Positions 42,061-52,736 of a stretch of DNA of 64,000 nt are shown piece by piece (position 1 is the stretch's first letter; every line of letters begins with the position of its first letter). The DNA comes from Arion vulgaris (Eukaryota; Mollusca; Gastropoda; Stylommatophora; Arionidae), in the NCBI GenBank assembly GCA_020796225.1, contig CM036756.1, positions 60,850,644 through 60,914,643 on the forward strand, written 5' to 3'. The notes beneath the pieces are model-generated. The model saw only the letters and a program-made list of their open reading frames with translations, ran no database searches and was not told where the DNA came from. Made by a program: the position numbers and the translations under genes.

Positions 42061-42341
42061 ATTTCACAGAAACATGTCCCCTGTCCTATTTTTCCTTCTT
42101 CTTTTGTCGTCACACTGCTACCGGGTTGTTGTGCAGTGTCGTGGTTTCCTGTCCTACACCGCCTGAAAAGCAGTATCACAGGCAGTAATTACAGTTTAAA
42201 TAAAAATGCAGATCTGGTCTTCTCCATTTCCACGTAGTAAGGAATCGTGCTCTCCTGCCTCCTGCACACTAGGTCACAGCTTCCTAAAGTCTGAAAACGC
42301 TGTGAGACATTTGTTATTAAACTATCAATTGAAATATTTTC

Positions 42342-42593
42342 GCCCTGTGGTGCCGGCACCTGCAAGGGAAGCAAAGAATTGTGCTACTGCGACCTATAAT
42401 GCATGTCGTAAGAGGCGCATAATGTAGGCACTAGGGATGCTATCCTAGTAAGAAAAAAAAGCGCAGAAATAAATGCGCGGGGCTACTTGTTGACGCATAA
42501 TTGACACAACGTACAATCGCACTTAGGCTCAGATCATATACAAATCACACAGAGTGGTTGACAGGTGGTCGATATGGAGCGTTCGAAGAAGAA
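42342..42593 (+). repeat. SINE-D, complete
   Basis: Head TGGTGCCGGCACCTGCAAGG, core GCATGTCGTAAGAGGCGCAT, end GGAGCGTTCGAAGAAGAAA. 42,061-42,341 has no recognised element. Confidence 0.86.
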
Positions 42594-43084
42594 ATATTTT
42601 AAATTCCATTTGCCACCCTCCTTCACCCGCTCCCTTCCCCTACCCATCCATATAAAAACTGTGGGCGCCCATGGTTACTACTAACTCCTAATCTAACTCA
42701 ACAAAGGAAGCGTAATCACACATTCCTGAAGCACAATAGATTGCATGGTCTATACCTGAAATTAAATCGTGCTTGGAGACTATGAAAACATTTTCATAAG
42801 AACGATGTTTTTAATTCACCAACGCAACCACAGCTTATCTATTTCCAATTATGATTGTTGGTTGTGTTCGGAAAGTACTAGGTTAAAAGGTTAAAGGCAA
42901 ACCACACAGTAAATTACACCCTTTGTTTTCTCAGCCTCGTAGGAACCGGGAAGGTCGCAGACCTAAAAATTGGCAAATTATTCATAGTCACATCCGCATA
43001 TTTGCAATTCGTGTTGTTCTAAGCAATACAGGATCGTGGGCGTCCTTTCAAGAACAGAGAATTCGTTCTCTGTGTTATGCTCCC
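42594..43084. other. No recognised feature; 73-codon frame
   Basis: A plus frame (42,923-43,144) has no known domain. Nothing else seen. Confidence 0.35.
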
Positions 43085-43270
43085 CCTTATATCAAGTTCA
43101 TAAAAATTACAAGACAACATCATCAAAGGTGCAGTGCTAACTAAAACAATGAAATTCGAAATTTATTGGTCACATATTAAGAGAGACATGCGTTGAAAAA
43201 TCACGCTTAAGCCACGAAAAGCTAGACAGAAATAGTGACAAAAGAAATGGAGACTACGCATATGTTACAG
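43085..43270 (+). pseudogene. Degenerate LINE C-terminal fragment
   Basis: Nearly the same as 44,185-44,362 (AAAATTACAAxxCAACATCA, AACTAAAACAATGAAAT, GACAAAAGAxATGxAGACTA). In one frame, EIYWSH resembles the xxWFGHVVRM block. Confidence 0.5.
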
Positions 43271-43288
43271 CGACATGTTGATTTAGAA

Positions 43289-43687
43289 CATAGATTTCCA
43301 AAATTGTTTCGGCCCACTTCCACTTTGCACGACATAAACTTTGTAACGCCCCTCCCCATTATAACAATTTGCCAACACCCCTACCCCACACACATATATA
43401 TATACATGCTCTATTTTCACTTTGACATAGACAATTGAGATATATTTCTGTCATATATGGTCAATTTTCAAATGATTATATACATGAAATAGAAAATTGA
43501 TGAAAAAATGGATCGGGTAAGATGGACATAAGATGAATTAAAATGCAGAATTCACATTTTTAATGATTATTCAATTGCAAATCACGAAAAAACCTCCCCA
43601 AATGTTTCAGAACCCATTACGCCCCTGCCAGGCTTCAGCGTCCACTAGGGAGGGGGAGGGCGGTACCGCCCACTTTAGGAGCCCACG
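43289..43687. mobile_element. hAT-like non-autonomous transposon, unexpanded (399 bp)
   Basis: Left end CATAGATTTCCAAAATTG and right end GCCCACTTTAGGAGCCCACG give imperfect inverted termini. TSD ATTTAGAA/ATTAAGAA at 43,281-43,288 and 43,688-43,695 (7 of 8), fitting the nTnnnnAn hAT preference. It contains one copy of the unit TTTGCCAACACCCCTACCCC + ACACACATATATATATACAT. Non-coding. Confidence 0.8.
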
Positions 43688-43724
43688 ATTAAGAATGATT
43701 TTCAGTGCCCGTATGATGTCGGAG

Positions 43725-44175
43725 CTCGTAAGGTGAGCAAAGAATAGTAACACTGCGACCTACAAAGCATGTTGTAAGAGGCGACTGAGGTAGGGGCCTA
43801 GGGAAGCTACCCTTCTTCTTCACCTTTCAACTCGCAATGGAGCACAGTCTTCACAAACTTCTTCCAGCTCCTCCTCTCTCTTGCCATCTCTTCCAATTTT
43901 TTCCATGTTTTACCTATCTTTTTAATATCAGCATCCAGCTCTCTTCTTCATGTCTGTCTATGCATTCCCCTACTCCTCTTTCCCCACGGGTTCCAAAACA
44001 GTGCCTGTCTTGAAGGAAGCTACCCTAGTAAATAAAAAGCATCGCAGAAATCGAATGTGCTGGCTTACATGTACGCACATAACTGGCACAACGTAAATCG
44101 CTCTTAGGCTTGGATCACATACAAATCACAAAGAGTGGATAACAAGTGGTCTATGTTCAAAGCGTTCAAATAAAG
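43725..44175 (+). repeat. SINE-D, split by a LINE 3' end
   Basis: 5' half to 43,813, 3' half from 44,015. The duplicated GGAAGCTACCCT marks the break. Ends near AAAGCGTTCAAATAAAGAGAAG. Confidence 0.86.
43814..44014 (-). pseudogene. LINE 3'-terminal fragment inserted in SINE-D
   Basis: In reverse: EMARERRSWKKFVKTV-like frame (KWQERGGAGRSL in a shifted frame), ending in a GAAGAAG tail. TSD GGAAGCTACCCT (12 bp) at 43,802-43,813 and 44,015-44,026. ~200 bp of a strongly 5'-truncated LINE. Confidence 0.75.
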
Positions 44176-44184
44176 AGAAGATAT

Positions 44185-44362
44185 TACGTTGATTAAAATT
44201 ACAAAGCAACATCATCAAAGCAGAAGCGATAACTAAAACAATGAAATGCGAAATTTGTTTGGTCACGTTGTACGAATGACAGGCATTGAAAATCATATGT
44301 AAGGCAGGGCAAACTAGACAGATATAATGACAAAAGATATGAAGACTACATTTATGTTACAG
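44185..44362 (+). pseudogene. Degenerate LINE C-terminal fragment
   Basis: See 43,085-43,270; here GAAATTTGTTTGGTCACGTT + GTACGAATGACAGGC keeps a FGHVVRMTG-like frame with indels. Confidence 0.55.
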
Positions 44363-44364
44363 AT

Positions 44365-44850
44365 TCTTCTTCTTCGATAAATGCTCCATATCGACCACTT
44401 ATTAACCACTCTGTGTGATTTGTAAGTAATCCGAGCCTAGGAGCGATTGTACGGTGTGCCAGTTTCAGTCTCAGTTTGGAATATCTTCATTGCACTCCGT
44501 ATATGTCCATAGGTGCTCCGATCTCCTTCGCAATATCTCCAACAGCGTCCAGCGACTGACCGTACCAGTTCGATTTCGATTGATGAGCCTACTCGTATAC
44601 CTGTCTTACTGTTCTTTTCTTGCCACACCAATCTTCAAACCCAGCTCCTGCAATCTAGTAGTTGACAGTGTGCCAGTTATGAGCCTACAAGCACATCCGA
44701 TGTCTGCGTTGCTTTTTATTTACTAGAGTAGCTTCCTAGGTTCTACATCAGTCGCCTCTTACGACATGCCTTGTAGGTAGCAGTGGTACTATTCTTTGCT
44801 TCCCTTGCGGGCCTCGGCACTACACGGGCGCGAACAGGATACGAAAGAGT
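44365..44850 (-). repeat. SINE-D, reverse, split by RNase H LINE
   Basis: Parts 44,365-44,464 and 44,668-44,850. The repeated GTGTGCCAGTT is the TSD of the intruder. Core GTCGCCTCTTACGACATGCC is intact. Confidence 0.88.
44465..44667 (-). pseudogene. RNase H LINE, last ~200 bp, in SINE-D
   Basis: Reverse frames include SIEIELVRSVAGRCWRYCEG, STYGHIRSAMKIFQTET and (other frame) a WTCPEC-like finger. Tail (CTGAGACTGAA). TSD GTGTGCCAGTT at 44,454-44,464 and 44,668-44,678. Nearly identical to the 3' end of 5,118-6,354. Confidence 0.88.
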
Positions 44851-45002
44851 GTATATTAAAATGGGATATCATTGGTAGAAGGACATGTTAGCAATACGGA
44901 TCACTTGTGAATGTCTCATGTGTCAACTGTGGCATGAAGAAGGTCTTTAGCAAGGGGATCTAGTCTAATGTATATAAAGAAGAGGTATTGTCTTTATTGC
45001 AG

Positions 45003-45205
45003 AGGGCTGCCCGCGTGTTCGTAGCGCGTTGGACGACGGTGAAAAACACCTGTCAGTACGGTTCAGTTCCGCGGGCTGGCAGAAAAGCCACAGGTTCTTC
45101 AGATGTAAGGTATTTGTGGCACTGAACCAAAGGGTTACGATGTCCATTTCACCGAGCCGAAGAGCTGGAAGCTCAAGTGCTTCTGGATCGAAAGAAAAAA
45201 AAATT
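45003..45205 (+). repeat. SINE-B
   Basis: Head CGCGTGTTCGTAGCGCGTTG, B box GGTTCAGTTCCGCGGG, tail CTTCTGGATCG + A-rich. It directly precedes a reverse SINE-A; a 5-6 bp repeat (ATTGCA) may be the TSD. Confidence 0.85.
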
Positions 45206-45372
45206 GCACCGGGTTTCTCCATATGGGTCAGTTCCTCTCAGTAGAGGTAAGAGTATAATTTCCGGAGTAAAATGCGCCAGGGAACAGAACGCATGGCTCG
45301 GATTCGAACGAACGATCTTCAGAATACCAAGTGAACAGCGTAACCAATTATACTTAGCCACAGAGACCGCTC
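45206..45372 (-). repeat. SINE-A variant, reverse
   Basis: TGCACCGGGTTTCTCCATAT, CTCGGATTCGAACG (B box in reverse), ends CTTAGCCACAGAGACCGC (A-box end). The middle differs from the other copies. 45,373-45,890 is unclassified. Confidence 0.75.
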
Positions 45373-45890
45373 CTCCTAGACAGTAAATGGGTTTAGATAT
45401 AACCATAGCCGTGGAATTGATGATATCAAATGTGAAGGGAAACATGGCATGTAAATTAAGACAGAGATATTTGCTGTCTGTGTAATTGGTGGGCGTATCC
45501 AGCAAGAGTGCCTAGGGTTATCACTGAACACACTAATAATATAACTGGTATTTATAGCAGTGACATAAACCATATGCAGACCACTCGTATATAGTCAACG
45601 TTCGTGGCGTATAAAGCGAATAATTGAAAGTAAACTACAGAACCGTTTGTGTAAACAAAATCTCGGTATGGGAAATAATAGATCTCAAGCATACAGACGT
45701 ACTTAGTTTTGTATGTAAATATTTCATTTATAGTAGGGGAAATGTAGAAGTAAATATCTCAGCATGGACATGAGTAGGCTTTGAAGACCTCCCATATGAT
45801 CAGTAAGGGGATATAGTATCATCATCATTAAATAATCTAAGGCTGGACCATAATAGAATATTTTAGAAGCAGTATTATTATCATCATCAT

Positions 45891-46150
45891 TCACCCGTGT
45901 GGTGCCGGGGCCTGAAGCCAAGCAAAGAATAGTACCACTGCGATCTACAATACATATCGTAAGAGGCGACTGATGTAGGCCCTAGAGATGCTACCCTAGT
46001 AAATAAAAAGCAACGCAGAAATCGGATGTGCTGGCCTACTTGTAGGCGCATAACTGGTACAACGTACACTCGCTCCTAGGCTCAGATCACATACAAATCA
46101 CACAGAGTGGTTGACAAGTGGTCGATATGGAGCCTTCAAAGAAGAAGAAG
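45891..46150 (+). repeat. SINE-D, complete, typical
   Basis: Head CACCCGTGTGGTGCCGGGGC, core ATATCGTAAGAGGCGACTGA, TAGTAAATAAAAAGCAACGC, TGCTGGCCTACTTGTAGGCG, end GGAGCCTTCAAAGAAGAAG. Good reference copy; no A/B boxes. Confidence 0.9.
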
Positions 46151-46151
46151 A

Positions 46152-46460
46152 AGAATTAAGTAGCTTGTCCCTTCCGAAACTTGGCTCCCATGACAGCAGT
46201 CCTGACAAACTATCTGTTCTGTGCAAGTTGACCGGCGTCAGTAGCAGTCATTCTCAGATCGTCAATGACATCTTGCACCCGTTCCTTTCATTCTTCTTCC
46301 AGTACCATTCGCTCCAAAACTATCTTCTATAGGCACTCATGTTGTTTAATGTGTCTTATATTTAATTTTTCTTGATTGTATGCTCTTTAATAGTCAACTC
46401 TTTTTAATATAATGCTATTGCAGAACAGAAGTATTTGTTCTTTTCTCTGCCCATAGTATT
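46152..46460 (-). pseudogene. LINE RT C-terminus, degenerate
   Basis: Plus strand AAGTAGCTTGTCCCTTCCG resembles the 3' end at 23,230 (TAGCTTGTCC..). In reverse, pieces like NERNGCKMSLTI follow the LINE order. Many stops. Confidence 0.6.
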
Positions 46461-46464
46461 AAAA

Positions 46465-46710
46465 TGGTTAATTGCATATCCTTTACAATACTTTGCGAAT
46501 CAATCCCAGCTTTTTAACGCTGTTTGTGATTTTTCTAGGCATTATTACGTTCAGTAGTTTGTCATTGCTTTTGAACGGGTGGTGTTATCGCCCTTTCGTA
46601 AAATCCACGCGAAACAGTTTGCAACCAAATTATCCGCAGCGTGATTCGAACTCAGAACGTCTGGGTTAATCGACCGAGTACCTATCCCCTAAGCCACAGA
46701 CGCCACCGCC
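46465..46710 (-). repeat. SINE-G, divergent subtype, reverse
   Basis: Shares TTTTTCTAGGCATT, CGTTCAGTAGTTTG and AAAATCCACGCGAAAC with other SINE-G, and B box (CGCAGCGTGATTCGAAC in reverse). Its A-box end is CCTAAGCCACAGACGCCACC. The same subtype lies at 56,426-56,672. Confidence 0.82.
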
Positions 46711-46794
46711 CATAGTATAGGTGAGTAAATTATAGTATATACTATATCTACTATAGTATAGTGTGGTATAGATGAGAATCCCATGGACTGCAAA

Positions 46795-47100
46795 ACTGAC
46801 TAATGTGGAAGTGTTGAATGAGATCAAGACACAGAGAAAGCTTATCATCAATATAAGAAAGAAGTAGTCATCATTTTTTGGACATGTTTGATGAAAACGG
46901 GTGGTTTAAAACCCATTGTAACAACCGTTAAAATCGAGGGGAGACGAGACAGAGGAAGACAGTGAGAGAAAATTTTGAATAGCATGATTTCATGACACGG
47001 AAGTGCGTCAACATCTAAGATGATAGCAAACACGAGAGATAGAGAGATTCAAGATCGCCGACGTCAACCTGCACGGTATCTGATGAGGATGCGAGTATAG
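46795..47100 (+). pseudogene. LINE 3' fragment
   Basis: Same family as 61,430-61,985 and, in reverse, 48,244-48,403: GAGATCAAGACACAGAGAAA, GAGGAAGACAGTGAGAGAAA, GACACGGAAGTGCGTCAACA; ends GATGAGGATG. Stops interrupt every frame. Confidence 0.75.
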
Positions 47101-47714
47101 GTCAGCGTTGTCCAACACGGTACCCGCAGGCGTCTGTGTCCTACATTTATGGCGCCCTGTTTGACTTTATCGGCTTTAACTTTAATTAAATTTCTCAAGA
47201 AAACACAATTTTTCTAGTTTTCATATCACTTCCATGAACACGATCTTCTATCTTTTACAATCTTGTTTTCTTTTGTAACCATTGTACTGTCTCCTGACTT
47301 CACACTTTCCCCCTCTTGCCTTAACATATGAGAGCTCATGGTAGAGAACTATAAACTGAGGCTTTATGTTCCTCAAAAGTTATCAGTAACTCATTCGTAC
47401 AAATATAAATATATCTATCCGTGGCTTCCGATAACACAAGGCCGGCGGGTTCAGGTAAAAATTCTAGAAAATACGTCCACAACCATCGCGTGACCTTGCA
47501 TCAACTAAGTCTAACAATAAGGAATATCATTATTAACATTATAGTATTATTAACATTTTACATCAATAAATAGTTATTGTGTAAAATTGCAGAAAACCTT
47601 ACAGTGTTCTAATTAAACACTTATAAAAACATTTGGTTTTCTGTCTGAGCTACTCGGCCTTATATTACCGGGGGAAACTGTCCATCCTTTAGGACAATTT
47701 TCTTCCACGCTAAC
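47101..47714. other. No recognised feature
   Basis: AT-rich. No TE or satellite pattern. Confidence 0.4.
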
Positions 47715-47936
47715 ATGGATACGCTTAGGAATAACAACACAAATATATCAAAATTGATTTACGAAGAAACTGAAAAGAAACTGAACGACAAACTAATATT
47801 GTGTTACAACCACGAAGAGAAAGCAATAGAAATTGTGATGACAACAATACACTTCTACTTTAGGTCATACACCACACCGTGGGAACAGCCACAAGTGTTT
47901 GAACAAAGTGTAGAGCGATTTGTCACGTTACCGTAA
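47715..47936 (+). CDS. Hypothetical 73-codon frame, doubtful
   Basis: Starts MDTLRNNNTNISKLIYEETE, is charged and ends FEQSVERFVTLP. No family recognised. It carries one arm of a 16-bp inverted repeat (AATAGAAATTGTGATG) whose partner lies downstream of its stop at 47,944-47,959. No splice signal or promoter that I can support. Could be an exon or chance. Confidence 0.2.
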   Translation: MDTLRNNNTNISKLIYEETEKKLNDKLILCYNHEEKAIEIVMTTIHFYFRSYTTPWEQPQVFEQSVERFVTLP

Positions 47937-47974
47937 CTGAAACCATCACAATTTCTATTCACATACACAACAAC

Positions 47975-48044
47975 TATGGTTAGACTGTGTGGCGGAGTGG
48001 ACAAGACTTTTGCATCACGTTCTAAACGAAGTGGATGGATATGC

Positions 48045-48130
<86 letters not shown>
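47975..48130 (+). repeat. tRNA-like head followed by (AT)n
   Basis: GTGTGGCGGAGTGGACAAG is a good A-box region (tRNA-Leu/Ser like), but no B box follows. After ~50 bases comes ~80 bp of pure (AT)n at 48,048-48,128. Confidence 0.6.
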
Positions 48131-48132
<2 letters not shown>

Positions 48133-48169
48133 GTGGATTGTCGACATGGAGTTATTATTTGTAGCAACA

Positions 48170-48660
48170 TTCAACATCAAAGAATACTGGTTGATGCTAC
48201 AAGAAAGAAAGAGAAAATTGAGGTACGCTCATATTTTGGACATCATCATCATCATCAGGTGCCGTGCCGGCTGGCGTAGGCGATCATGGATCTCCACAAA
48301 TCTATGTCGTTGGTGTTTGCTATCAACTCAGATGTTGACGCTCTACCGTGCCATGAAATAAGGCTATCCAAAATTTTCTTTCTCTGTCTTCCTCTGTCTC
48401 GTCTATTTTGGACATACGAGTATAAAAAAGACACAAAGGGCTGGAGAAGACCGCCATGGAAGGAGACATACCGGCAAAAAGAAGAAGAGAAAGACCACGG
48501 AATAGTTGGATTGTGTAACTGATGGATTGAACATGATGGCAACAGAGGCGGGGCATCTGGCGTATGGGAGAGAGAAATCCCGATGGACTGTTAGAGTGGT
48601 CAAGTTCTGTTCAGGACAAGCTATTTGATGATGATGACGATGACAAGGAGTTAAATCTTA
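48170..48660 (+). pseudogene. LINE 3' fragment (23.2-kb family), split
   Basis: Forward: RKRKLRYAHILDI-like block (degenerate RYFGHIKRH) before the insertion; after it GWRRPPWKETYRQ, GIVG, then GQAI-like end CAGGACAAGCTATTTGATGA with the (GAT)n tail. TSD TATTTTGGACAT at 48,232-48,243 and 48,404-48,415. Confidence 0.8.
48244..48403 (-). pseudogene. LINE 3' end nested in another LINE
   Basis: Reverse reads RDRGRQRKKILDSLISWHGR, ASTSELIANTNDIDLWR, SMIAYASRHGT, then (GAT)n. Family of 46,795 and 61,430. 12-bp TSD. Confidence 0.88.
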
Positions 48661-48690
48661 TTTGTTCTATTTGATAGTCTTAACGCCCTG

Positions 48691-49035
48691 ATATCTTCTT
48701 CTTCTTCAGCGATCTCTGGTCATGCGCTTAATTTACCGTGGACCACAAACTGGGCAGTCAGCTTCACGTCTGTCAGGTTTTCCCAAAATTTAGTTTTCAG
48801 GTAGACTGGAATGTGGCCACATGTTGCTTCTCAGCTCACCCAGGAGAGGACAGTCTTGCAGGACATGCTCCGGTGTCTGTTCCGCCTGCTGACACTGGCA
48901 GAAAGCTGTTTGACTAATTCCTAGTCTATGTAAGTGTTTGTTGAGTCTGCAGTGTCCGGTACGTAGTCGAAATATAATGACCTGGTCTGTTCTGCTTAGA
49001 TCTTTGAGAAAGTCTTGAAAATGTTTTTCCTTGGG
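48691..49035 (-). pseudogene. LINE ORF2 C-terminus with zinc knuckle, GAA tail
   Basis: Reverse frame: LSRTDQVIIFRLRTGHCRLN, FCQCQQAEQTPEHVLQDCPL, LGELRSNMWPH, then 3' UTR with GACCAGAGATCGCTGAAGAAG. The CxC...H....C knuckle is intact. A SINE-D abuts on the 5' side. Confidence 0.85.
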
Positions 49036-49290
49036 TTCTTCTTCGAACATTCCACATCGATCCCTTGTTAACCACTCTTTGTGATTTGTATGTGATCTGA
49101 GCCTAAGCGTGATTATGCGTTGTGCCAGTTGTACGCCTACAAGTAGGTCAGCATATCCGATTTCTGCGATGCTTTTTATTTACTAGGTAGTTTCCTAAGT
49201 CCCTACCAATATCGCCTCTTACGACATGCTATGTTTGTCGCAGTGTTACTTTTCTCTGCTTCCCTTGCGGGTCCCGGCAACACATGGGCG
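49036..49290 (-). repeat. SINE-D, reverse
   Basis: TTCTTCGAACATTCCACATCG to GTCCCGGCAACACATGGGCG. Core: TCGCCTCTTACGACATGCTA. Confidence 0.88.
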
Positions 49291-49365
49291 CTTCCATAGG
49301 TTGAAAGAAACGTGACTCGGCTTAAAGGGGTTTTAATCTCCTACCAAACACACAAACAAGAGAAC
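49291..49365 (+). repeat. Short (AAAC)n-tailed repeat
   Basis: CCATAGGTTGAAAGAAACG, CTCGGCTTAAAGGGGTTTTA and a CAAACACACAAAC tail. It matches 57,427-57,505, which ends in CAAACAAACAAACAAACAA. Confidence 0.6.
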
Positions 49366-49369
49366 CGCG

Positions 49370-49525
49370 TCGTTCTCTGAAGATCTATAGGATAGTTAAT
49401 GAAGTTACAGAGTTCATGCTTTGTTCATTACTTTCGGCAGGTAGTGGCGTACCATTTCCCTGAAGATTGACAGAACCATATGAGAAGAACCGGTGCAATG
49501 TAGTCTCAAAACCTTGCAACATTTT
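49370..49525 (+). repeat. SINE-A 3' part
   Basis: AGTTACAGAGTTCATGCTTTG, TTTCGGCAGG, CATATGAG and CCGGTGCAATG. Head missing or strongly decayed. 49,526-49,669 has only TC/CT repeats (49,575-49,605). Confidence 0.7.
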
Positions 49526-49669
49526 TTTTTAATTCGTTTGATCTGAGCAAAGTTTATGACAGTGTGCTTTATATCTCTCTCTTTCTCTCTCTGTCTCTTT
49601 TATTGATTATCACTGTATCCATACAACCAGCAGCAAAGGAATGCAGTAAAACACACAAACTAAATTAAG

Positions 49670-49917
49670 CAGTGGCGGCTCGTCATAAAGGGCCAATGGG
49701 GCCAGACAAAATAATGTGTAACGTATCTATTATTTTATAAATTATTTAATCATAATTATTACTTTTAACGTGATACTGATTAGATTTAACAGTTTAATAT
49801 CTTCATGGAATAGGGAAATAATAGTAAATAATAAAATATAATCTAACCCAAAAATCATAATTTTTCAGAAAATTGTTATCTTGTCCCACCAACAAAAATA
49901 ATCATGAGCCGCCACTG
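49670..49917. mobile_element. CAGTGGCGGCTC MITE, both ends
   Basis: Left CAGTGGCGGCTCGTCAT and right ATCATGAGCCGCCACTG are inverted repeats of about 14-17 bp. Internally AT-rich, no ORF. Flanking 8-mers AAATTAAG/ATAGTTAG match only at 5 of 8, so the TSD is doubtful. Confidence 0.75.
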
Positions 49918-50235
49918 ATAGTTAGTTACTTATTTCTATTATTTCATATCCTTTTCTACTATGTTATATATAATTTGGGATTCACAAATTAATTATAAAT
50001 TAATTAATGTAATTCGATAATTACACAAAGCACTATTTAATCAAGAGACGTCGTTTAACTGTTAATTGGTTGATCGCGTAAGAACTTAGCTTCCGCGGAA
50101 TGAAAATGACAAATTGTTTTGGCAATTCTTATTTAAGGTAGCGAGCAAAGGTCAGAGGTCGCAATGTTACATCGTAAATAGAGAAGTTTTAAAACGACCC
50201 CCTGAAAAATACTGCTTTGCAATATACGTAAAGCA
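49918..50235. other. AT-rich, no recognised feature
   Basis: No repeat landmark seen. Confidence 0.4.
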
Positions 50236-50476
50236 TTAGAGGCTGAATTTCAGACCGTATATATTTTTTAATAATATTATTTTATATATTATTAAGACTT
50301 ATATTATTATTATATAATATTTATATTTTAGTGTTATATATAGTCAACTTTCAAAGCTAATCAGTGTCATGTTAAAAGTAATAATTACGAACAACTAATT
50401 TATAAAATAGTAAGTACACGTTAATTATTTTTGGTTTGGTGGGGTCGGTTCCCAACTGGCCCCTAATGACCTGGGG
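50236..50476. mobile_element. CAGTGGCGGCTC-family, copy 1
   Basis: Contains GTCAACTTTCAAAGCTAATC + AGTGTCATG, TAGTAAGTACACGTTAATT and the degraded terminus ACTGGCCCCTAATGACC. A second copy follows 10 bases on. Confidence 0.55.
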
Positions 50477-50485
50477 CGTATACTA

Positions 50486-51373
50486 ATTAGGGAGGAAAGA
50501 TGCTGAATTTGCAGATTTCAGACTGTGTGGGATATTTTAGCGTTATATATCAATTTTCAAAGCTAATCAGTCTTCTTTTCTCCAATCCTGTTTTGGATCG
50601 CAACGTCAGGTCAAGAAGAGATTTCTAAAACCGACCTGTGTGTGCGCTTCGTAGATAGTGTCTTTTGTCGCCTCTGTTATCTCTGAGGTACATCTTTTGC
50701 GTGGCCTGCCTTTTGCCTTATACCAATTGTATCGGGGCAGCATTGCTCTTTGATATGCACTGTCTGTTGGTAATCTGCTCGTGTGGCCGAACCATTTAAT
50801 TTGTTGTTTCTTGATGAAGTTCAGTACTGATGCTGTACCCCCTTTTTTCCTAATGTCTTCATTTCTCAACCGGTCTCCTCTTGTTACCCCCAGTATTCTG
50901 CGTAGACACTTCATCTCTGTCGTGACTAGTTTTCTTCTATCATTTGTTGTCAGTGTCCAGGTTTGACACTGGGAGCATAATTTAGGGAGAAAGATTGTGT
51001 GGAACATTGCTCTTTTTGTGTTCATGTTGGCATGTTTGCTTTAAAAAAATTGACGCCATTTGTCCTATCATTTGATTTGCTTTGTTGCATCTGTGTTGAA
51101 TTTCATTAGTTATTCTTAAATTTGTTGAAAAAATGCAACCCAGGTATGTGAAGTCTTTTACTTGTTTTAATGGTCGATGGAGATATTGGTAGCGCTTTCC
51201 TCTCTGGCGAATGTCATTACTTCGGTTTTGTCGATGTTTATTCTCATATTGTAATCAGCATCCTGTTGAAAGTAATAATTATGAATAAATAATGTCTAAA
51301 ATAATAAGTACACATTACTCACTATCTTTGGTGGGGCCGGACCCAACTAGACCTAAATGACGAGCCGCCCCTG
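50486..51373. mobile_element. CAGTGGCGGCTC-family, copy 2, split by a LINE
   Basis: Left part has ATCAATTTTCAAAGCTAATC; the right part resumes AATCAGCATCCTGTTGAAAG and ends ACGAGCCGCCCCTG at 51,373. The duplicated TAATCAG is the LINE TSD. Confidence 0.72.
50571..51251 (-). pseudogene. LINE RT fragment inserted in a DNA transposon
   Basis: In reverse: NIDKTEVMTFARERKRYQYL, KDFTYLGCIFS (primer grip), then a stop-broken stretch, then CSQCQTWTLTTN (thumb), LRRILGVTRGDRLRNEDI, WFGHTSRLP, KGRPRKR and ITEATKDTIYEAHTQVGF. TSD TAATCAG at 50,564-50,570 and 51,252-51,258. Its 3' tail gave rise to the repeats at 10,452 and 24,053. Confidence 0.88.
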
Positions 51374-51481
51374 AGTATCAACATAATTATGTGCCATATC
51401 GGTAGGTACAGACGATCATGAATCACAACAGGCTTGTGCGATGAGTACTGATCATCAGTTCGGTTGCTGACATTTCTTCTT

Positions 51482-51522
51482 TCTATGGAGCCGAAGAGCT
51501 GAAAGCTCAAGTACTTCTGGAT
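51482..51522 (+). repeat. SINE-B 3' fragment
   Basis: ATGGAGCCGAAGAGCTGAAAG + CTCAAGTACTTCTGGATC only; the (GAT)n-tailed LINE begins where the A-tail should be. Confidence 0.75.
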
Positions 51523-52230
51523 CATCATCATCAAGTGCCGTCTCCACATCGAAGGTTGGCTGCAATGAATCTCCAACATTCTCTGTCTTTCGCCTTGGTG
51601 TTGCACACTGCCAGACTGTAACCTGTCCATTTCTTAAAGTTTCCCTCCCACTTATCTCTAGGTCTTCCTCTTGCTCTTCCCCCTCAACTTTCCCCTCTAG
51701 TAAATGTTTTATCATGGTGTCATGTCTTTTTCGGTGCCCAAAATACTTTACTTGTATGAATTTTATTTCTCTTAATAATTGTTTCTTCATGCCTAGTTTT
51801 CCTAAAACTTGTTTATTTGTCTGTTTTTCTGTCCATGAAACTCTGCCTATTCTTCTATATATCCACATCTCAAATGCATCAATTCTGTTTTCTAACTGCT
51901 TGTTCATTGTCCATGTTTCGAGCCATACATTAATATAGGATATATATAACATTTGATCATTTTCATTTTAGCCTGTTTGTGATTTGTTTGGATGTCAGTA
52001 ACTTTCTCATACTATTGAAATTATCCTTGGCCATTCCTATTCTCTTTTTAATTTATGTTATACACCTGCCATTAGGTTTCTCCATTTCCTTGTTGATCAC
52101 CATAGTATTTGTTTTCTGTATGTTAATGTCTAATCCATATTCCTTGCTAGTTTTGTCCAATTGGTTCACTAGTTCTTGTAATTCTTGTTCACTTTCTGCT
52201 ACCAGTACTGTGTCATGCTCATATTCTTAA
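51523..52230 (-). pseudogene. LINE RT fragment, (GAT)n tail
   Basis: Reverse frames: HDTVLVAESEQELQELVNQL (C-motif YADDT decayed to YEHDT), RIDAFEMWIYRRIGRVSWTE, KVKYFGHRKRHDTMIKHLLEG, then VWQCATPRRKTENVGDSLQP and TFDVETALDDDD from the tail. Several stops and frame changes. Confidence 0.8.
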
Positions 52231-52736
52231 GTTGTTTATTATTTTCTGTATCAGGAAGGGAAAAAAATAATATGGAGATGTACTGTGCACAATTTTCTCT
52301 TCTTTTCATGATATCTCATTAACACTGATTTTGTCCGTTGTCATAATCTGTTACATATCTCCATTTCTCATGACGTGCCTGAATAAGGAGATATAAATAT
52401 ATATTTTTCTGAAGTCGATACGTTTTTTTCCTGTGCCTTGACCTCATTCAGCACATCGACATTAATCAGTTTACCATGTTTATATTAACGTAATAAGGAC
52501 TCCACGCTAAGGTCGCTTCACACCATATATCAAAACATATTTATCAACAATCATTACCCTACTCGCCTCAACGCTCTAAAAGTATACTGTGTCCCGTTTG
52601 TAGCAATAAAGCAGGACTATTGTTCTACGATTTCTGATGTCAATGTATGTAAGATTGAGTTCCTAGATTTACCTGAGACTGACAGTAAAATGTACGTCGA
52701 ATTATTTATTAATTAGAAGTGTTACTTGCTCTAAAA
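52231..52736. other. Mostly unclassified; a repeat X fragment at 52,615-52,695
   Basis: 52,615-52,695 (GATTTCTGATGTCAATGTATG, GATTGAGTTCCTAGA) matches X at 7,355-7,425. The rest shows no landmark. Confidence 0.5.

Noticed and set aside
48035..48361. Frame with IYIYIY repeat
   Set aside because: Translation of (AT)n followed by an antisense LINE.
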